35,038 nt of DNA from Frateuria sp. Soil773 (GTDB lineage Bacteria; Pseudomonadota; Gammaproteobacteria; Xanthomonadales; Rhodanobacteraceae): the NCBI RefSeq assembly GCF_001428405.1, contig NZ_LMSL01000041.1, forward strand, positions 710,680-745,717, given 5' to 3'. Both the position numbers and the translations under genes were made by a program. Shown one piece after another: positions 7,931 to 15,643 of this stretch. Each line of letters opens with the position of its first letter. Position 1 is the stretch's first letter. The notes beneath the pieces were generated by a model. That model did no database searches. It saw only the letters and a list, made by a program, of their open reading frames with translations, and was not told where the DNA came from.

Positions 7931-7980
7931 CTCGTCCTTGCGGCTCTCAACGGCCGCAGGGCCGGCCAAGCAGGACAAAA
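7931..7980. repeat. palindromic intergenic repeat, copy B
   Basis: The 38-base centre, from GCGGCT to CAAGCAGGA, matches copy A with two differences. The ends differ from copy A but remain complementary to each other (GTCCT/AGGAC), as expected if folding is what is conserved. The sequence between the two copies is unrelated and carries no recognisable gene. Confidence 0.6.
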
Positions 7981-8138
7981 GCACGCTCCGCGAGCGTTGA
8001 ACAGTCGAAGGGCGAGCGAAGCGGGTCGTCCAGTGACTGTCTCCTCGAAACCCGACGACGCTGCACCCCAGCCTCTGCCCCTTTTCGGGGTTTGCCGGGA
8101 TGACGTTTCCGGGGATGCCTTGAGATCGTTAACACGCT
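7981..8138. other. non-coding stretch between repeat B and the esterase stop
   Basis: No gene is supported here. A short hairpin CCCC-TTTTC-GGGG followed by TTT (8078-8093) could be a weak plus-strand terminator. The segment GCCGGGATGACG (8094-8105) is the reverse complement of a common start of REP-like repeats, so a third, degraded repeat may be present. Confidence 0.35.
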
Positions 8139-9074
8139 CTAAGGCTCCGCACCGTCCTCGACGAAGACCCGGATCGCCGGCCCCAGCGAAGCGCTGAACA
8201 CCGGCCCATGGTTCAACCCCTCGAACAGCCGCCAGCGCACCTGCAGGCCCGGCAGGCGGCGCAGCCGCTCCGCCAGCGCCTGTGCCGGAGACGGGCCGAC
8301 GGCAGGCGGTGCGGCAGCTTTCGCCCCGGGTCCGCCGCGCTCGGCGCCGCCGGCCATCAGCAGCAGGCGTGCCGGCGCACGGTCCGGCATGGCGGCGTAG
8401 GCCGCGGCCTCGTCGTCCATCAGCGGCGCGTGCCACCACAACGCGGGACTGGCGGCGGCGTGGAAGGCGAACAGGCCCGGGCGGGCGTACAGCGCGTGCA
8501 GCGCCAGCAGGCCGCCGTAGGAATGGCCCCATACGCCCTGCCGCCGCGCGTCCACCCTCCGGTCCGCCGCGATGCGCGGCATCAGCCGGTGCTGCAGGAA
8601 ATCGAGGAAGGCGTCCGCGCCGCCGCCCGGCCGGCCGCGCGGATCGGCCACGGGTCCGCCGCCGGGGAGCGGCGGCGTGTAGTCCAGCGCGCGGGCATCG
8701 GTGTCGAAGTAAGCGTCGGTGTCGTAGCCCACCGCTACCAGCAGCACGCTGCCGCGCAGCGGCGGCGCGTTGCGCGCGGATTCGAGCGCGGCCATCGCCG
8801 CATTGCCGTCGAGCAGGTACAGCACCGGATAACCGCGCGCAGGCGGTGCGCCGAGCGCGGCCGCCTGGATGCGGTAGCGACGCCCGCCCGGGCCTTCCAG
8901 CACGAAATGCCGCACGCGGCCGGCGTCCACGCCCACCGCCTCGGCCGGCGGCTGCGCCGCGGGCGGGCGATGCGCGTCGAAGCGCTGCGCCGGGACGGCG
9001 CACGGCAGCCCGGCCAGCAGCAGGACGGCCGCGCCGCGCGCGAGCCGGCCGCGCCGGGCCGCCGCCCGCGTCAC
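8139..9074 (-). CDS. periplasmic siderophore esterase, IroE/Fes-like alpha/beta hydrolase
   Basis: A 311-residue member of the putative esterase family (PF00756 type) that includes IroE and Fes, which cut the ester backbone of catecholate siderophores. An Arg-rich, Ala/Leu-rich signal peptide ending near CAVPAQ directs it to the periplasm, as for IroE. The fold is recognisable from YPVLYLLDGNAAM, the nucleophile elbow GHSYGG (catalytic Ser), ASPALWW and a late GLNHGPVF carrying the likely catalytic His. The start is the GTG at 9074, whose last bases overlap the receptor stop as GTGA, implying translational coupling; no upstream start in frame avoids deep overlap with the receptor gene. Pairing with a FepA/CirA-like receptor supports a role in releasing iron or processing siderophore. 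The substrate is inferred. Confidence 0.82.
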   Translation of the reverse strand: MTRAAARRGRLARGAAVLLLAGLPCAVPAQRFDAHRPPAAQPPAEAVGVDAGRVRHFVLEGPGGRRYRIQAAALGAPPARGYPVLYLLDGNAAMAALESARNAPPLRGSVLLVAVGYDTDAYFDTDARALDYTPPLPGGGPVADPRGRPGGGADAFLDFLQHRLMPRIAADRRVDARRQGVWGHSYGGLLALHALYARPGLFAFHAAASPALWWHAPLMDDEAAAYAAMPDRAPARLLLMAGGAERGGPGAKAAAPPAVGPSPAQALAERLRRLPGLQVRWRLFEGLNHGPVFSASLGPAIRVFVEDGAEP

Positions 9075-11134
9075 AGCTTCACCGTCATGCCCAGCCACAA
9101 CCGCCGGCCGTCCTCGACGTTGTTGTAGGTGTCGTAGTCGAGGCGCCGGTCGGTGAGGTTGTACAGCGCCGCGTTCAGCGTGGTCGCACCGCCCAGCCGC
9201 CACGTCGCGCCCAAGTCGGCGGTGGCGTAGGCGCCGTACTCGCGCACGACGCGGCCGTTCGGCGCGGTGACCGGCTTGCCCGCGCTGCCGGTGCGCAGTT
9301 GCGCATTGATCTCGCGGCCGTGGTAGTTCGCCGCGGCCCACAGGCTCCACGCCGCGCGCGGCGTCCAGTCGGCGCGCAGGTTGGCCAGGTGCCTGGGCGT
9401 GCGCGCCAGCGCGTAGCCCTTGTAGTTGCCGCTCTGCTGCTCGGAGTCGGTGTAGGTGTAGTTGCCCTTGAGCGTCCACGCCGCGGCCGGCGACCAGCGC
9501 GCGGTCAGCTCGCCGCCCTGGATGCGCGCCTTGTCCACGTTGCTCCAGTAGTACAGGCGGTAGTTCGGGTCTTCGCTCCAGCGCAGGTACCTGCCGCCGG
9601 CGTCCAGCGGCTGCACGTCCATCACCTTGTCGCGGAAGCGGGTGTGGAACAGGGTGAGTCCCGCGCTGAAGGCGCGGCCGGCGTCCCAGATCGCGGCCAG
9701 CTCGGCGCTGGTGCTGGTCTCGGGCTTGAGGTGCGGGTCGCCGACGATCACCGCGCAGTTGCCGTTCGGCCCGTAGCTGCAGTTGGCGCCGCCGGTGGTG
9801 TAGGCATAGCCGGGCGCGATCTGGCGGATCTCCGGCGCGCGGAAGCCGCGCGACACGCCGCCCTTGAGGATCAGCGCGCCGCCGCTGCGCCACACGCCGT
9901 ACAGGCGCGGGCTCCAGTGGTTGCCGTAGATCTGGTGGCGGTCCAGGCGCGCGCCGCCGGTCAGCGCGAAACGCTCGGCCAGTTGCCATTCGTCCTCGGC
10001 GAACAGCGCCTTCTGGCCGATGCTGAAATGCTGGCTCGCGCCGCTGCGGCGGCCGGGGTTCTGGTCGGTCAGGCGCGCCTGGGTCCACTGCCCGCCCAGC
10101 ACCAGGTTGTGCGCGTCCAGCGGCAGCGACAGCTTGGCGTCGGCGGTGCGGTTGCGGATCTCCGGCGCGCGCGGGCGGCGCACGAACGAGCCGTCGGCGT
10201 TGCGCGCGTAGTCGATGCGCTGGGTCGATTCCTGGTACAGCGCTAGGTCGGACTGTCCCCACGACCAGCGCCCGGCGTGCGAGGCCGACCAGCGGTCGCG
10301 CGGGTTGCGGTTGTAGGTGTCGGCCGCGTTGGCCGCCAGCGTGCGCCCGCCGCGGTTCTCGCGGCGCACGTTCTCGTGGCCGGCCTCCAGCAGGATGTCC
10401 TGGCGCGCGTCGGGCGCGATCGCCAGGCGCGCGCTGAGGTCGCCCTCGCGCGCGCCGGGATAGCCGTTGAGGAGCGCGTCCTCCCTGCGTCCGTACTGGC
10501 GGCCCCACAGTTGCAGGCCGACGCGCCCGGCGGCCAGCGGGCCGCCGGCGTAGAACTGGCCCTGCCAGGCATCGCCGGAATCGTCGTGCTGCTGCAGCGT
10601 GTAGTCCACGCCCAGCGAGCCGCCCCAGCGCTGCGGCACCTTGCGGGTGATGATGTTGATCACGCCGCCCATCGCGTCGGAACCGTACAGCGAGGACATC
10701 GGCCCGCGCACCACCTCGATGCGCTCGATCGCCTCCAGCGGCGGGATGAAGCTCTGCTCGAAGCCGCTGTTGCCGTTGGTGCGGCTGTCGCGCGTGCTCT
10801 GCCGCTTGCCGTCCACGAGGATCAGCGTGTACTGCCCGGGCATGCCGCGGATGAAGATGTCGCGCTGCCCGGCCGGGCCGGTGACGCTGACGCCCTCGAC
10901 GTCGCGCAGCGCGTCGGTGAGGTCGTGGAACGGGCGCGTCTCCAGCTCGGGGCGGCCGATCACGCTGATGCTCGCCGGCGCCTGCTCGATCGCCTGCTCG
11001 AAGCCGCTGGCGGTCACCACCACGCCGTCGAGGTTCTTCGCCTTCGCCTCGTCGGCGTTCTGCTGCGCCATCGCGGGCGCGGCGCACAGCGCGGCCAGCA
11101 GTTGCAGGGAAAGCGTGCGGAACGGGATTCGCAT
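9071..11134 (-). CDS. TonB-dependent catecholate siderophore receptor, FepA/CirA type
   Basis: A 687-residue outer-membrane receptor importing ferric siderophore using TonB energy. Signal peptide residues 1-24 end in AMAQ. A TonB-box-like VVVTAS lies near residue 36. The plug domain (about 50-165) contains IFIRGMPGQYTLILVDGKRQ and ERIEVVRGPMSSLYGSDAMG, very close to FepA/CirA. A beta-barrel follows with alternating aromatic strands to the C-terminus, LWLGMTVKL; ending in Leu rather than Phe or Trp is slightly unusual. The ATG at 11134 has AGGAAGA upstream and starts a clear signal peptide. The message would have a leader of about 175 bases from the predicted start site. It forms an operon with the esterase. 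BtuB was considered because of the nearby cobalamin riboswitch, but plug motifs and the Fur site favour iron. Confidence 0.9.
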   Translation of the reverse strand: MRIPFRTLSLQLLAALCAAPAMAQQNADEAKAKNLDGVVVTASGFEQAIEQAPASISVIGRPELETRPFHDLTDALRDVEGVSVTGPAGQRDIFIRGMPGQYTLILVDGKRQSTRDSRTNGNSGFEQSFIPPLEAIERIEVVRGPMSSLYGSDAMGGVINIITRKVPQRWGGSLGVDYTLQQHDDSGDAWQGQFYAGGPLAAGRVGLQLWGRQYGRREDALLNGYPGAREGDLSARLAIAPDARQDILLEAGHENVRRENRGGRTLAANAADTYNRNPRDRWSASHAGRWSWGQSDLALYQESTQRIDYARNADGSFVRRPRAPEIRNRTADAKLSLPLDAHNLVLGGQWTQARLTDQNPGRRSGASQHFSIGQKALFAEDEWQLAERFALTGGARLDRHQIYGNHWSPRLYGVWRSGGALILKGGVSRGFRAPEIRQIAPGYAYTTGGANCSYGPNGNCAVIVGDPHLKPETSTSAELAAIWDAGRAFSAGLTLFHTRFRDKVMDVQPLDAGGRYLRWSEDPNYRLYYWSNVDKARIQGGELTARWSPAAAWTLKGNYTYTDSEQQSGNYKGYALARTPRHLANLRADWTPRAAWSLWAAANYHGREINAQLRTGSAGKPVTAPNGRVVREYGAYATADLGATWRLGGATTLNAALYNLTDRRLDYDTYNNVEDGRRLWLGMTVKL

Positions 11135-11316
11135 GGGACGGGTCTTCCTGGGCAATCGGCGCAAAGCCGCCCGTCCCGCCATGCCGGCGGGTCGCGGACG
11201 ATGAAGGGAGTCCCGGCCCGGCCGGGTCTGGCGCGCAGGCCGCGCAAGGCGCTGCGGATGGCTGTTCCCTGAGAGGCCCGACCGGCGCCGGCGACGGCGG
11301 CCTTGCGGGCTCCGCA

Positions 11317-11345
11317 AATATACGATTGAGAATGATTCTTATCAA
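11317..11345 (-). promoter_or_regulatory. sigma70 promoter with overlapping Fur box for the siderophore receptor
   Basis: On the minus strand TTGATA (11340-11345), a 17-base spacer and TATATT (11317-11322) form a near-ideal promoter reading toward the receptor. The spacer is largely a Fur box: on the plus strand TGAGAAT-G-ATTCTTA (11327-11341) is the classic 7-1-7 inverted repeat. Fe-Fur bound here would cover the promoter and repress in iron-replete cells. It lies well clear of the metE promoter at 11386. Confidence 0.85.
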
Positions 11346-11385
11346 CCAGCACTGCCTGCGTCGCGCTGCCGCAGGCACACGGCGT

Positions 11386-11414
11386 TTGACGATGGACGTC
11401 CAGACGTCTATTCT
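11386..11414 (+). promoter_or_regulatory. metE promoter overlapped by two tandem met-box-like octamers
   Basis: TTGACG (11386-11391), a 17-base spacer and TATTCT (11409-11414) form a good sigma70 promoter with a start site near 11421, just before the riboswitch. Within the spacer are two adjacent octamers, GGACGTCC (11394-11401, 6/8) and AGACGTCT (11402-11409, 8/8 to the MetJ met-box consensus). MetJ binds such tandem 8-mers with SAM as corepressor in enteric bacteria. Position and tandem phasing fit repression. Whether this lineage has MetJ is not known from the window; another methionine regulator could use the site. Confidence 0.65.
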
Positions 11415-11424
11415 TTGCCGCGCT

Positions 11425-11612
11425 GAGGTTTTCATCTTTCCATGCGAATGGAAAGATGGAATCAAAAGGGAAGCCGGTGCGAATCCGGCGCTGCCCCGCA
11501 GCGGTATGTGGAAACGAACTCCGCCAGAAGCACTGGGATCGCACCCGGGAAGCGGCGGACAGTAGACCGCGCCTTGCGCCCGTCCACGAGCCCGAAGACC
11601 TGCCTCAAGCCG
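11425..11612 (+). promoter_or_regulatory. cobalamin (B12) riboswitch controlling metE
   Basis: The conserved aptamer blocks are present in order: the P2-P3 region with a CATCTTTCC/GGAAAGATG stem (11433-11459), AAAGGGAAGCCGGTGCGAAT (from 11464), CCGGCGCTGCCCCGCAGCGGT including the B12-box-like core, CACTGGGA and CCCGGGAAG in the P6/L5 region, and the closing GAGCCCGAAGACCTGCC (11588-11604). The element lies on the plus strand in the metE leader. Cobalamin riboswitches commonly shut off the B12-independent methionine synthase when B12 is available. Ends are approximate. Confidence 0.93.
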
Positions 11613-11766
11613 ACAGCCGCCGGGCCGCGAAACGCGGTACGGCCTGTCGTCCGGCCTGGAACTCCGCGGGGAGCTCCGCGCACCGTGCGCCGCCCATGCG
11701 GCACGCGGTGCTGCGTCGTCCCCGCGGCATCCGGTTCGCCCGCGGGGGCGAAGGTCGACGGCAAGC

Positions 11767-11784
11767 GCGGCCGGCGACGGCCGC
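11767..11784 (+). terminator. leader hairpin, candidate riboswitch expression platform
   Basis: A 7-bp G+C stem, GCGGCCG/CGGCCGC, closes a GCGA tetraloop 47 bases before the metE ATG. It is followed after nine bases by a T-rich run (TTCGTTCCTCTTT). It could act as the terminator arm that the riboswitch controls, but the T-run is neither pure nor directly adjacent. About 220 bases separate the aptamer from the gene, enough for alternative folds. The regulatory mechanism is inferred. Confidence 0.4.
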
Positions 11785-11831
11785 CTGCCGCCCTTCGTTC
11801 CTCTTTGCCCATCCATGCAAGAGGAATAACC

Positions 11832-14123
11832 ATGACATCCACCATCCCACACACCACCTGCCTGGGCTTCCCGCGCATCGGCCGCCGGCGCGAGCTCAAG
11901 CGCGCGCTGGAACGCTACTGGCGCGGCGAGGACGATGCCGACGCCCTGCTCGCCACCGCGCGCGAGCTGCGCCAGCGCCACTGGCGGCTGGCGAGCGCGG
12001 CCGGCCTCGACAGCGTGCCGGTCAACGACTTCTCGCTGTACGACCACGTGCTCGACACCGCGGTGCTGTTCGATGCCGTGCCCGAACGCTACCGCGAACT
12101 GCAGCGGCGCGATCCGCTGGCCGGCTACTTCGCGATGGCACGCGGCGGCGACGGCCTGCACGCGCTGGAGATGACCAAGTGGTTCGACACCAACTACCAC
12201 TACCTGGTGCCGGAACTGCACGCCGGCCAGCGCTTCCGCCTCGCCGGCGACAAGCCGCTGGCCGAATGGCGCGAGGCGGCCGCGCTGGGCCTGGACGCGC
12301 GGCCGGTCCTGCTGGGGCCGGTGTCGTTCCTGAAGCTAGCCAAGACCACCGACGGCAGCGACCCGCTGGCCCTGCTCGACGCGCTGCTGCCCGCCTACCT
12401 CGAACTGCTGGCGCGGCTGGCCGAGGCCGGCGTCGGCTGGGTCCAGCTCGACGAGCCCTGCCTCGTGCTCGATCTCGACGACGCCACCCGCCACGCCTAC
12501 GCGCTGGCGTATGCGGCGCTGGCGATCGGCCCGTCGCCGCGGCGCCTGCTGGCGGCCTACTTCGGCGCGCTGGACGACAACCTCGCGCTCGCCGCCGGGC
12601 TGCCGGTGGACGGCCTGCACGTCGACCTCGCCCGCGCGCCGGAACAGCTCGAGGCCGTGCTCGACGCGCTGCCCGCCGACCGCGTGCTCAGTGCCGGCGC
12701 GATCGACGGCCGCAACATCTGGCGCAGCCGGCCCGCCCGCGTGCTCGCGCTGCTGCAAAAGGCCCGCGACCGCCTCGGCGCCGGACGGCTGTGGCTGGCG
12801 CCGTCGTGCTCGCTGTTGCACGTGCCGCTGGACGCCGCGCAGGAAACCGGCCTGCCGGCGGAGCTGCAAGGCTGGCTCGCCTTCGCCGTGCAGAAGCTGG
12901 AAGAACAGCAGCTCTACGCCCGCGCGCTGGCCGGCGACGCGGCGGCAAGCCAGGCGCTGGACGCGCAGGCGGCGCGCCTGGAGGCCCGCGCGTCGGCGCC
13001 CGGCGTGCGGCGCGACGAGGTGCGCGCGCGGCTGGACGCGCTCAGCCCGCAGGCCGCGCTGCGCCGTTCCGCCTACGCGCACCGACGCGCGGTGCAGGCC
13101 GAGGCGCTGCCGCTGCCGCCGCTGCCCACCACCACCATCGGCTCGTTCCCGCAGACCGAGGCGCTGCGCCGCGCCCGCGCCGACCACCGCGCCGGCCGGC
13201 TCGACGACGCGGCCTACGAGCAGGTGCTGGCGGACGAGATCCGCCACGTGCTGCGGCAGCAGGAGGCCGCCGGGCTGGACGTGCTGGTGCACGGCGAGCC
13301 CGAGCGCAACGACATGGTGGAGTACTTCGGCGAGCAGCTCGACGGCTTCGCCTTCACCCGCCACGGCTGGGTGCAGAGCTACGGCTCGCGCTGCGTGAAG
13401 CCGCCGCTGATCTGGGGCGACGTGGCGCGGCCGGCGCCGATGACCGTGCGCTGGTCGCGCTACGCGCAGTCGCTCACCGGCAAGCCGGTGAAGGGCATGC
13501 TGACCGGCCCGGTGACCGTGCTGCAATGGTCGTTCGTGCGCGACGACCTGCCGCGCGAGACCGTCTGCCGCCAGCTCGCGCTGGCGCTGCGCGACGAGGT
13601 GCACGACCTGGAGGCCGCCGGCATCCGGGTGATCCAGATCGACGAGCCGGCGCTGCGCGAGGGCCTGCCGCTGCGCCGGGCGCAGCAGGCGCGCTACCTC
13701 GACTGGGCGGTGCAGTGCTTCCGCATCAGCGCCGGCGGCGTCGCCGACGCCACGCAGATCCACACCCACATGTGCTACTCCGAGTTCAACGCGATCATCG
13801 ACGCGGTGGCCGCGCTGGACGCCGACGTGATCTCGATCGAGAGCAGCCGCTCGCGGATGGAACTGCTCGACGCCTTCGAGCGCTACCGCTACCCCGGCGG
13901 CATCGGGCCGGGCGTGTACGACATCCACTCCCCGCGCGTGCCGGACCGCGGCGAGATCGCGGCGCTGTTGCGCAAGGCCCTGGCCGTGCTCGACCCGGGC
14001 CAGCTCTGGGTCAACCCCGACTGCGGCCTGAAGACCCGCGGCTGGGCCGAGGTGAGCCCGGCCCTGGCGGCCATGGTGGCCGCCGCGCGGGAACTGCGCG
14101 CCGAACTGGCTCCGGCCGGCTGA
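11832..14123 (+). CDS. metE: B12-independent methionine synthase
   Basis: A 763-residue cobalamin-independent methionine synthase that transfers the methyl group of 5-methyltetrahydropteroyl-triglutamate to homocysteine. The N-terminal barrel begins TTCLGFPRIGRRRELK and carries EMTKWFDTNYHYLVPE. The C-terminal catalytic barrel begins PTTTIGSFPQTEALRRAR. Zinc ligands are visible: His646 and Cys648 in HTHMCYSEFN, Glu670 in SIESSRSRMELLD and Cys731 in NPDCGLKTR, equivalent to E. coli His641, Cys643, Glu665 and Cys726. The length is standard (E. coli 753). AAGAGGAA upstream supports the ATG at 11832. Expression should be low when B12 is present (riboswitch) and probably when SAM is high (met boxes). 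metK, which uses the product, follows after a terminator hairpin. Confidence 0.97.
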   Translation: MTSTIPHTTCLGFPRIGRRRELKRALERYWRGEDDADALLATARELRQRHWRLASAAGLDSVPVNDFSLYDHVLDTAVLFDAVPERYRELQRRDPLAGYFAMARGGDGLHALEMTKWFDTNYHYLVPELHAGQRFRLAGDKPLAEWREAAALGLDARPVLLGPVSFLKLAKTTDGSDPLALLDALLPAYLELLARLAEAGVGWVQLDEPCLVLDLDDATRHAYALAYAALAIGPSPRRLLAAYFGALDDNLALAAGLPVDGLHVDLARAPEQLEAVLDALPADRVLSAGAIDGRNIWRSRPARVLALLQKARDRLGAGRLWLAPSCSLLHVPLDAAQETGLPAELQGWLAFAVQKLEEQQLYARALAGDAAASQALDAQAARLEARASAPGVRRDEVRARLDALSPQAALRRSAYAHRRAVQAEALPLPPLPTTTIGSFPQTEALRRARADHRAGRLDDAAYEQVLADEIRHVLRQQEAAGLDVLVHGEPERNDMVEYFGEQLDGFAFTRHGWVQSYGSRCVKPPLIWGDVARPAPMTVRWSRYAQSLTGKPVKGMLTGPVTVLQWSFVRDDLPRETVCRQLALALRDEVHDLEAAGIRVIQIDEPALREGLPLRRAQQARYLDWAVQCFRISAGGVADATQIHTHMCYSEFNAIIDAVAALDADVISIESSRSRMELLDAFERYRYPGGIGPGVYDIHSPRVPDRGEIAALLRKALAVLDPGQLWVNPDCGLKTRGWAEVSPALAAMVAAARELRAELAPAG

Positions 14124-14140
14124 ACCCGAGGGCTGAAACC

Positions 14141-14175
14141 GGAAGGGCCGCCGCCCGGAAAGCGGCGGGCCTTCC
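14141..14175 (+). terminator. terminator hairpin after metE
   Basis: A long G+C-rich stem, GGAAGGGCCGCCGC paired with GCGGCGGGCCTTCC with one mismatch and a 7-base loop, lies 18 bases after the metE stop. No T-tract follows, so it may act through Rho or as an mRNA-stabilising end. Confidence 0.5.
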
Positions 14176-14199
14176 GGGCGGCGCGCGGCTGAACGCGTA

Positions 14200-14260
14200 C
14201 CTACCGTCATCGGGACGCGGTAGGCTGGGCGGTGAAATCCGCCGCGCCGGCGTGTATCAT
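14200..14260 (+). promoter_or_regulatory. metK promoter with upstream inverted repeat
   Basis: TATCAT (14255-14260) is a likely -10; TGAAAT (14233-14238) is the best -35 available at 16-base spacing. Just upstream lies CCTACCG-N11-CGGTAGG (14200-14224), a perfect 7+7 inverted repeat suited to a dimeric regulator. No met-box octamers like those before metE are seen here. The regulator is unknown. Confidence 0.45.
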
Positions 14261-14281
14261 GCCGGCCCTCTTCTATCTCCG

Positions 14282-14299
14282 TATCCGAAAGGAAGGATA
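14282..14299 (+). promoter_or_regulatory. small hairpin enclosing the metK ribosome binding site
   Basis: TATCC (14282-14286) can pair with GGATA (14295-14299), placing the Shine-Dalgarno AAGGAAGGA (14289-14297) partly in the loop and partly in the stem, 11 bases before the ATG. The stem is only 5 bp, so any translational control would be weak. Confidence 0.3.
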
Positions 14300-14308
14300 T
14301 AAACCGCG

Positions 14309-15517
14309 ATGAGCAGCCATCTCTTCACCTCCGAGTCGGTCTCCGAAGGCCATCCGGACAAGGTCGCCGACCAGATCTCCGATGCCGTCCTCGACGCGAT
14401 CCTCGCGCAGGACCCTCGCGCGCGCGTGGCCTGCGAGACGATGGTGAAGACCGGCGTGGCGATCGTCGCCGGCGAGGTCACCACCAGCGCATGGATCGAC
14501 CTGGAGGCGCTGACCCGCAAGGTCATCCTCGACATCGGCTACGACTCCAGCGACGTCGGCTTCGACGGCGCCACCTGCGGCGTGCTGAACCTGATCGGCA
14601 AGCAGTCGCCCGACATCAACCAGGGCGTGGACCGCAAGAACCCGGAAGACCAGGGTGCCGGCGACCAGGGCCTGATGTTCGGCTACGCCACCAACGAGAC
14701 CAAGGACTTCATGCCGGCGGCGATCTACTACTCGCACCGCCTGGTCGAGCAGCAGGCGAAGATCCGCAAGAAGAAGAACTCGCCGCTGCCGTGGCTGCGC
14801 CCGGACGCCAAGAGCCAGGTCACCCTGCGCTACGAGAACGGCGTGGCGACCGCGATCGACGCCGTGGTGCTGTCCACCCAGCACGACCCGGGCGTGAAGC
14901 AGAAGGATCTGATCGAGGCGGTGCGCGAGCACATCCTCAAGCCGGTGCTGCCGGCCAAGCTGCTGCACAAGGCCACCAAGTTCCACATCAACCCGACCGG
15001 CAAGTTCGTCATCGGCGGCCCGGTGGGCGACTGCGGCCTGACCGGCCGCAAGATCATCGTCGACACCTACGGCGGCTGGGCCCGCCACGGCGGCGGCGCG
15101 TTCTCGGGCAAGGACCCGTCCAAGGTCGACCGTTCGGCCGCCTACGCGGCGCGCTACGTGGCCAAGAACATCGTGGCCGCCGGCATCGCCGACCGCTGCG
15201 AGGTGCAGGTCAGCTACGCGATCGGCGTGGCGCACCCCACCTCGATCTCGGTGACCACCTTCGGCACCGGCAAGATCAGCGACGACAAGATCGAGAAGCT
15301 GATCCGCAAGCACTTCGACCTGCGCCCGTACGGCATCCTGCAGATGCTCGACCTGATCCACCCGATGTACCAGCAGACCGCCAGCTACGGCCACTTCGGC
15401 CGCAGCCCGTACGAGATGAAGGACGCCAACGGCAATGCCTTCACCGCGTTCTCGTGGGAAAAGACCGACCGCGCCGAGGCGCTGCGCAAGGACGCCGGGC
15501 TGAAGAACGGCAGATAG
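14309..15517 (+). CDS. metK: S-adenosylmethionine synthetase
   Basis: A 402-residue enzyme making SAM from ATP and methionine, releasing phosphate and diphosphate; a cytoplasmic tetramer. It begins [20 protein letters not shown] with the catalytic His15 and Mg-binding Asp17, then shows [16 protein letters not shown] (ATP-binding loop), [20 protein letters not shown], and the phosphate-binding loop [16 protein letters not shown]. Length and motifs are those of bacterial MetK. The ATG at 14309 has a strong AAGGAAGGA site. In Xanthomonas relatives metK usually neighbours ahcY; here it is followed by the low-GC peptide block, consistent with an insertion at this position (inference). Confidence 0.97.
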   Translation: MSSHLFTSESVSEGHPDKVADQISDAVLDAILAQDPRARVACETMVKTGVAIVAGEVTTSAWIDLEALTRKVILDIGYDSSDVGFDGATCGVLNLIGKQSPDINQGVDRKNPEDQGAGDQGLMFGYATNETKDFMPAAIYYSHRLVEQQAKIRKKKNSPLPWLRPDAKSQVTLRYENGVATAIDAVVLSTQHDPGVKQKDLIEAVREHILKPVLPAKLLHKATKFHINPTGKFVIGGPVGDCGLTGRKIIVDTYGGWARHGGGAFSGKDPSKVDRSAAYAARYVAKNIVAAGIADRCEVQVSYAIGVAHPTSISVTTFGTGKISDDKIEKLIRKHFDLRPYGILQMLDLIHPMYQQTASYGHFGRSPYEMKDANGNAFTAFSWEKTDRAEALRKDAGLKNGR

Positions 15518-15535
15518 CCACCCGATCGAACTCGG

Positions 15536-15565
15536 TTGTCATGGCGGCCATCCACCGGCTAACCT
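15536..15565 (+). promoter_or_regulatory. candidate promoter of the small peptide gene
   Basis: TTGTCA (15536-15541), an 18-base spacer and TAACCT (15560-15565) form a plausible sigma70 promoter starting 19 bases after the metK stop. It would give a leader of about 70 bases before the peptide ATG. No obvious metK terminator lies upstream, so read-through could also contribute. Confidence 0.4.
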
Positions 15566-15643
15566 GCCATTGGCCTGGAACCGCGGCCCATGCCGTCCGT
15601 CGCGATCCAGGCCTCGAAACGACCGTCAACAAGGAGTGGGTCC

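Noticed and set aside
7734..7980. CRISPR-like direct repeats
   Set aside because: There are only two copies, about 145 bases apart, with internal palindromes and no array or cas genes.
9071..11134. Receptor as BtuB, because a cobalamin riboswitch lies nearby
   Set aside because: The riboswitch is on the other strand and reads into metE. The receptor has FepA/CirA-type plug motifs and a Fur-box promoter, and its partner is an esterase.
11270..11300. CCCTGAGAGGCCCGACC as a TPP riboswitch fragment in the receptor leader
   Set aside because: The remaining conserved TPP aptamer blocks are absent on both strands.
11470..11500. tRNA-like T-loop sequence (GTGCGAATCCGG)
   Set aside because: It is part of the conserved cobalamin aptamer, and no acceptor stem or anticodon arm surrounds it.
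8139..12221. A 1360-codon open frame on the minus strand spanning the receptor and part of metE
   Set aside because: Only its last 312 codons (the esterase) look like protein. The rest lies opposite metE and the riboswitch or in another frame of the receptor gene, and is Arg/Ala/Pro/Gly-rich as expected of shadows in high-GC DNA.
15590..15643. Earlier in-frame ATG at 15590 giving a 63-residue peptide
   Set aside because: It has no ribosome site, while the ATG at 15644 has AAGGAG at ideal spacing. The extra residues are Ser/Arg-rich and not convincing.
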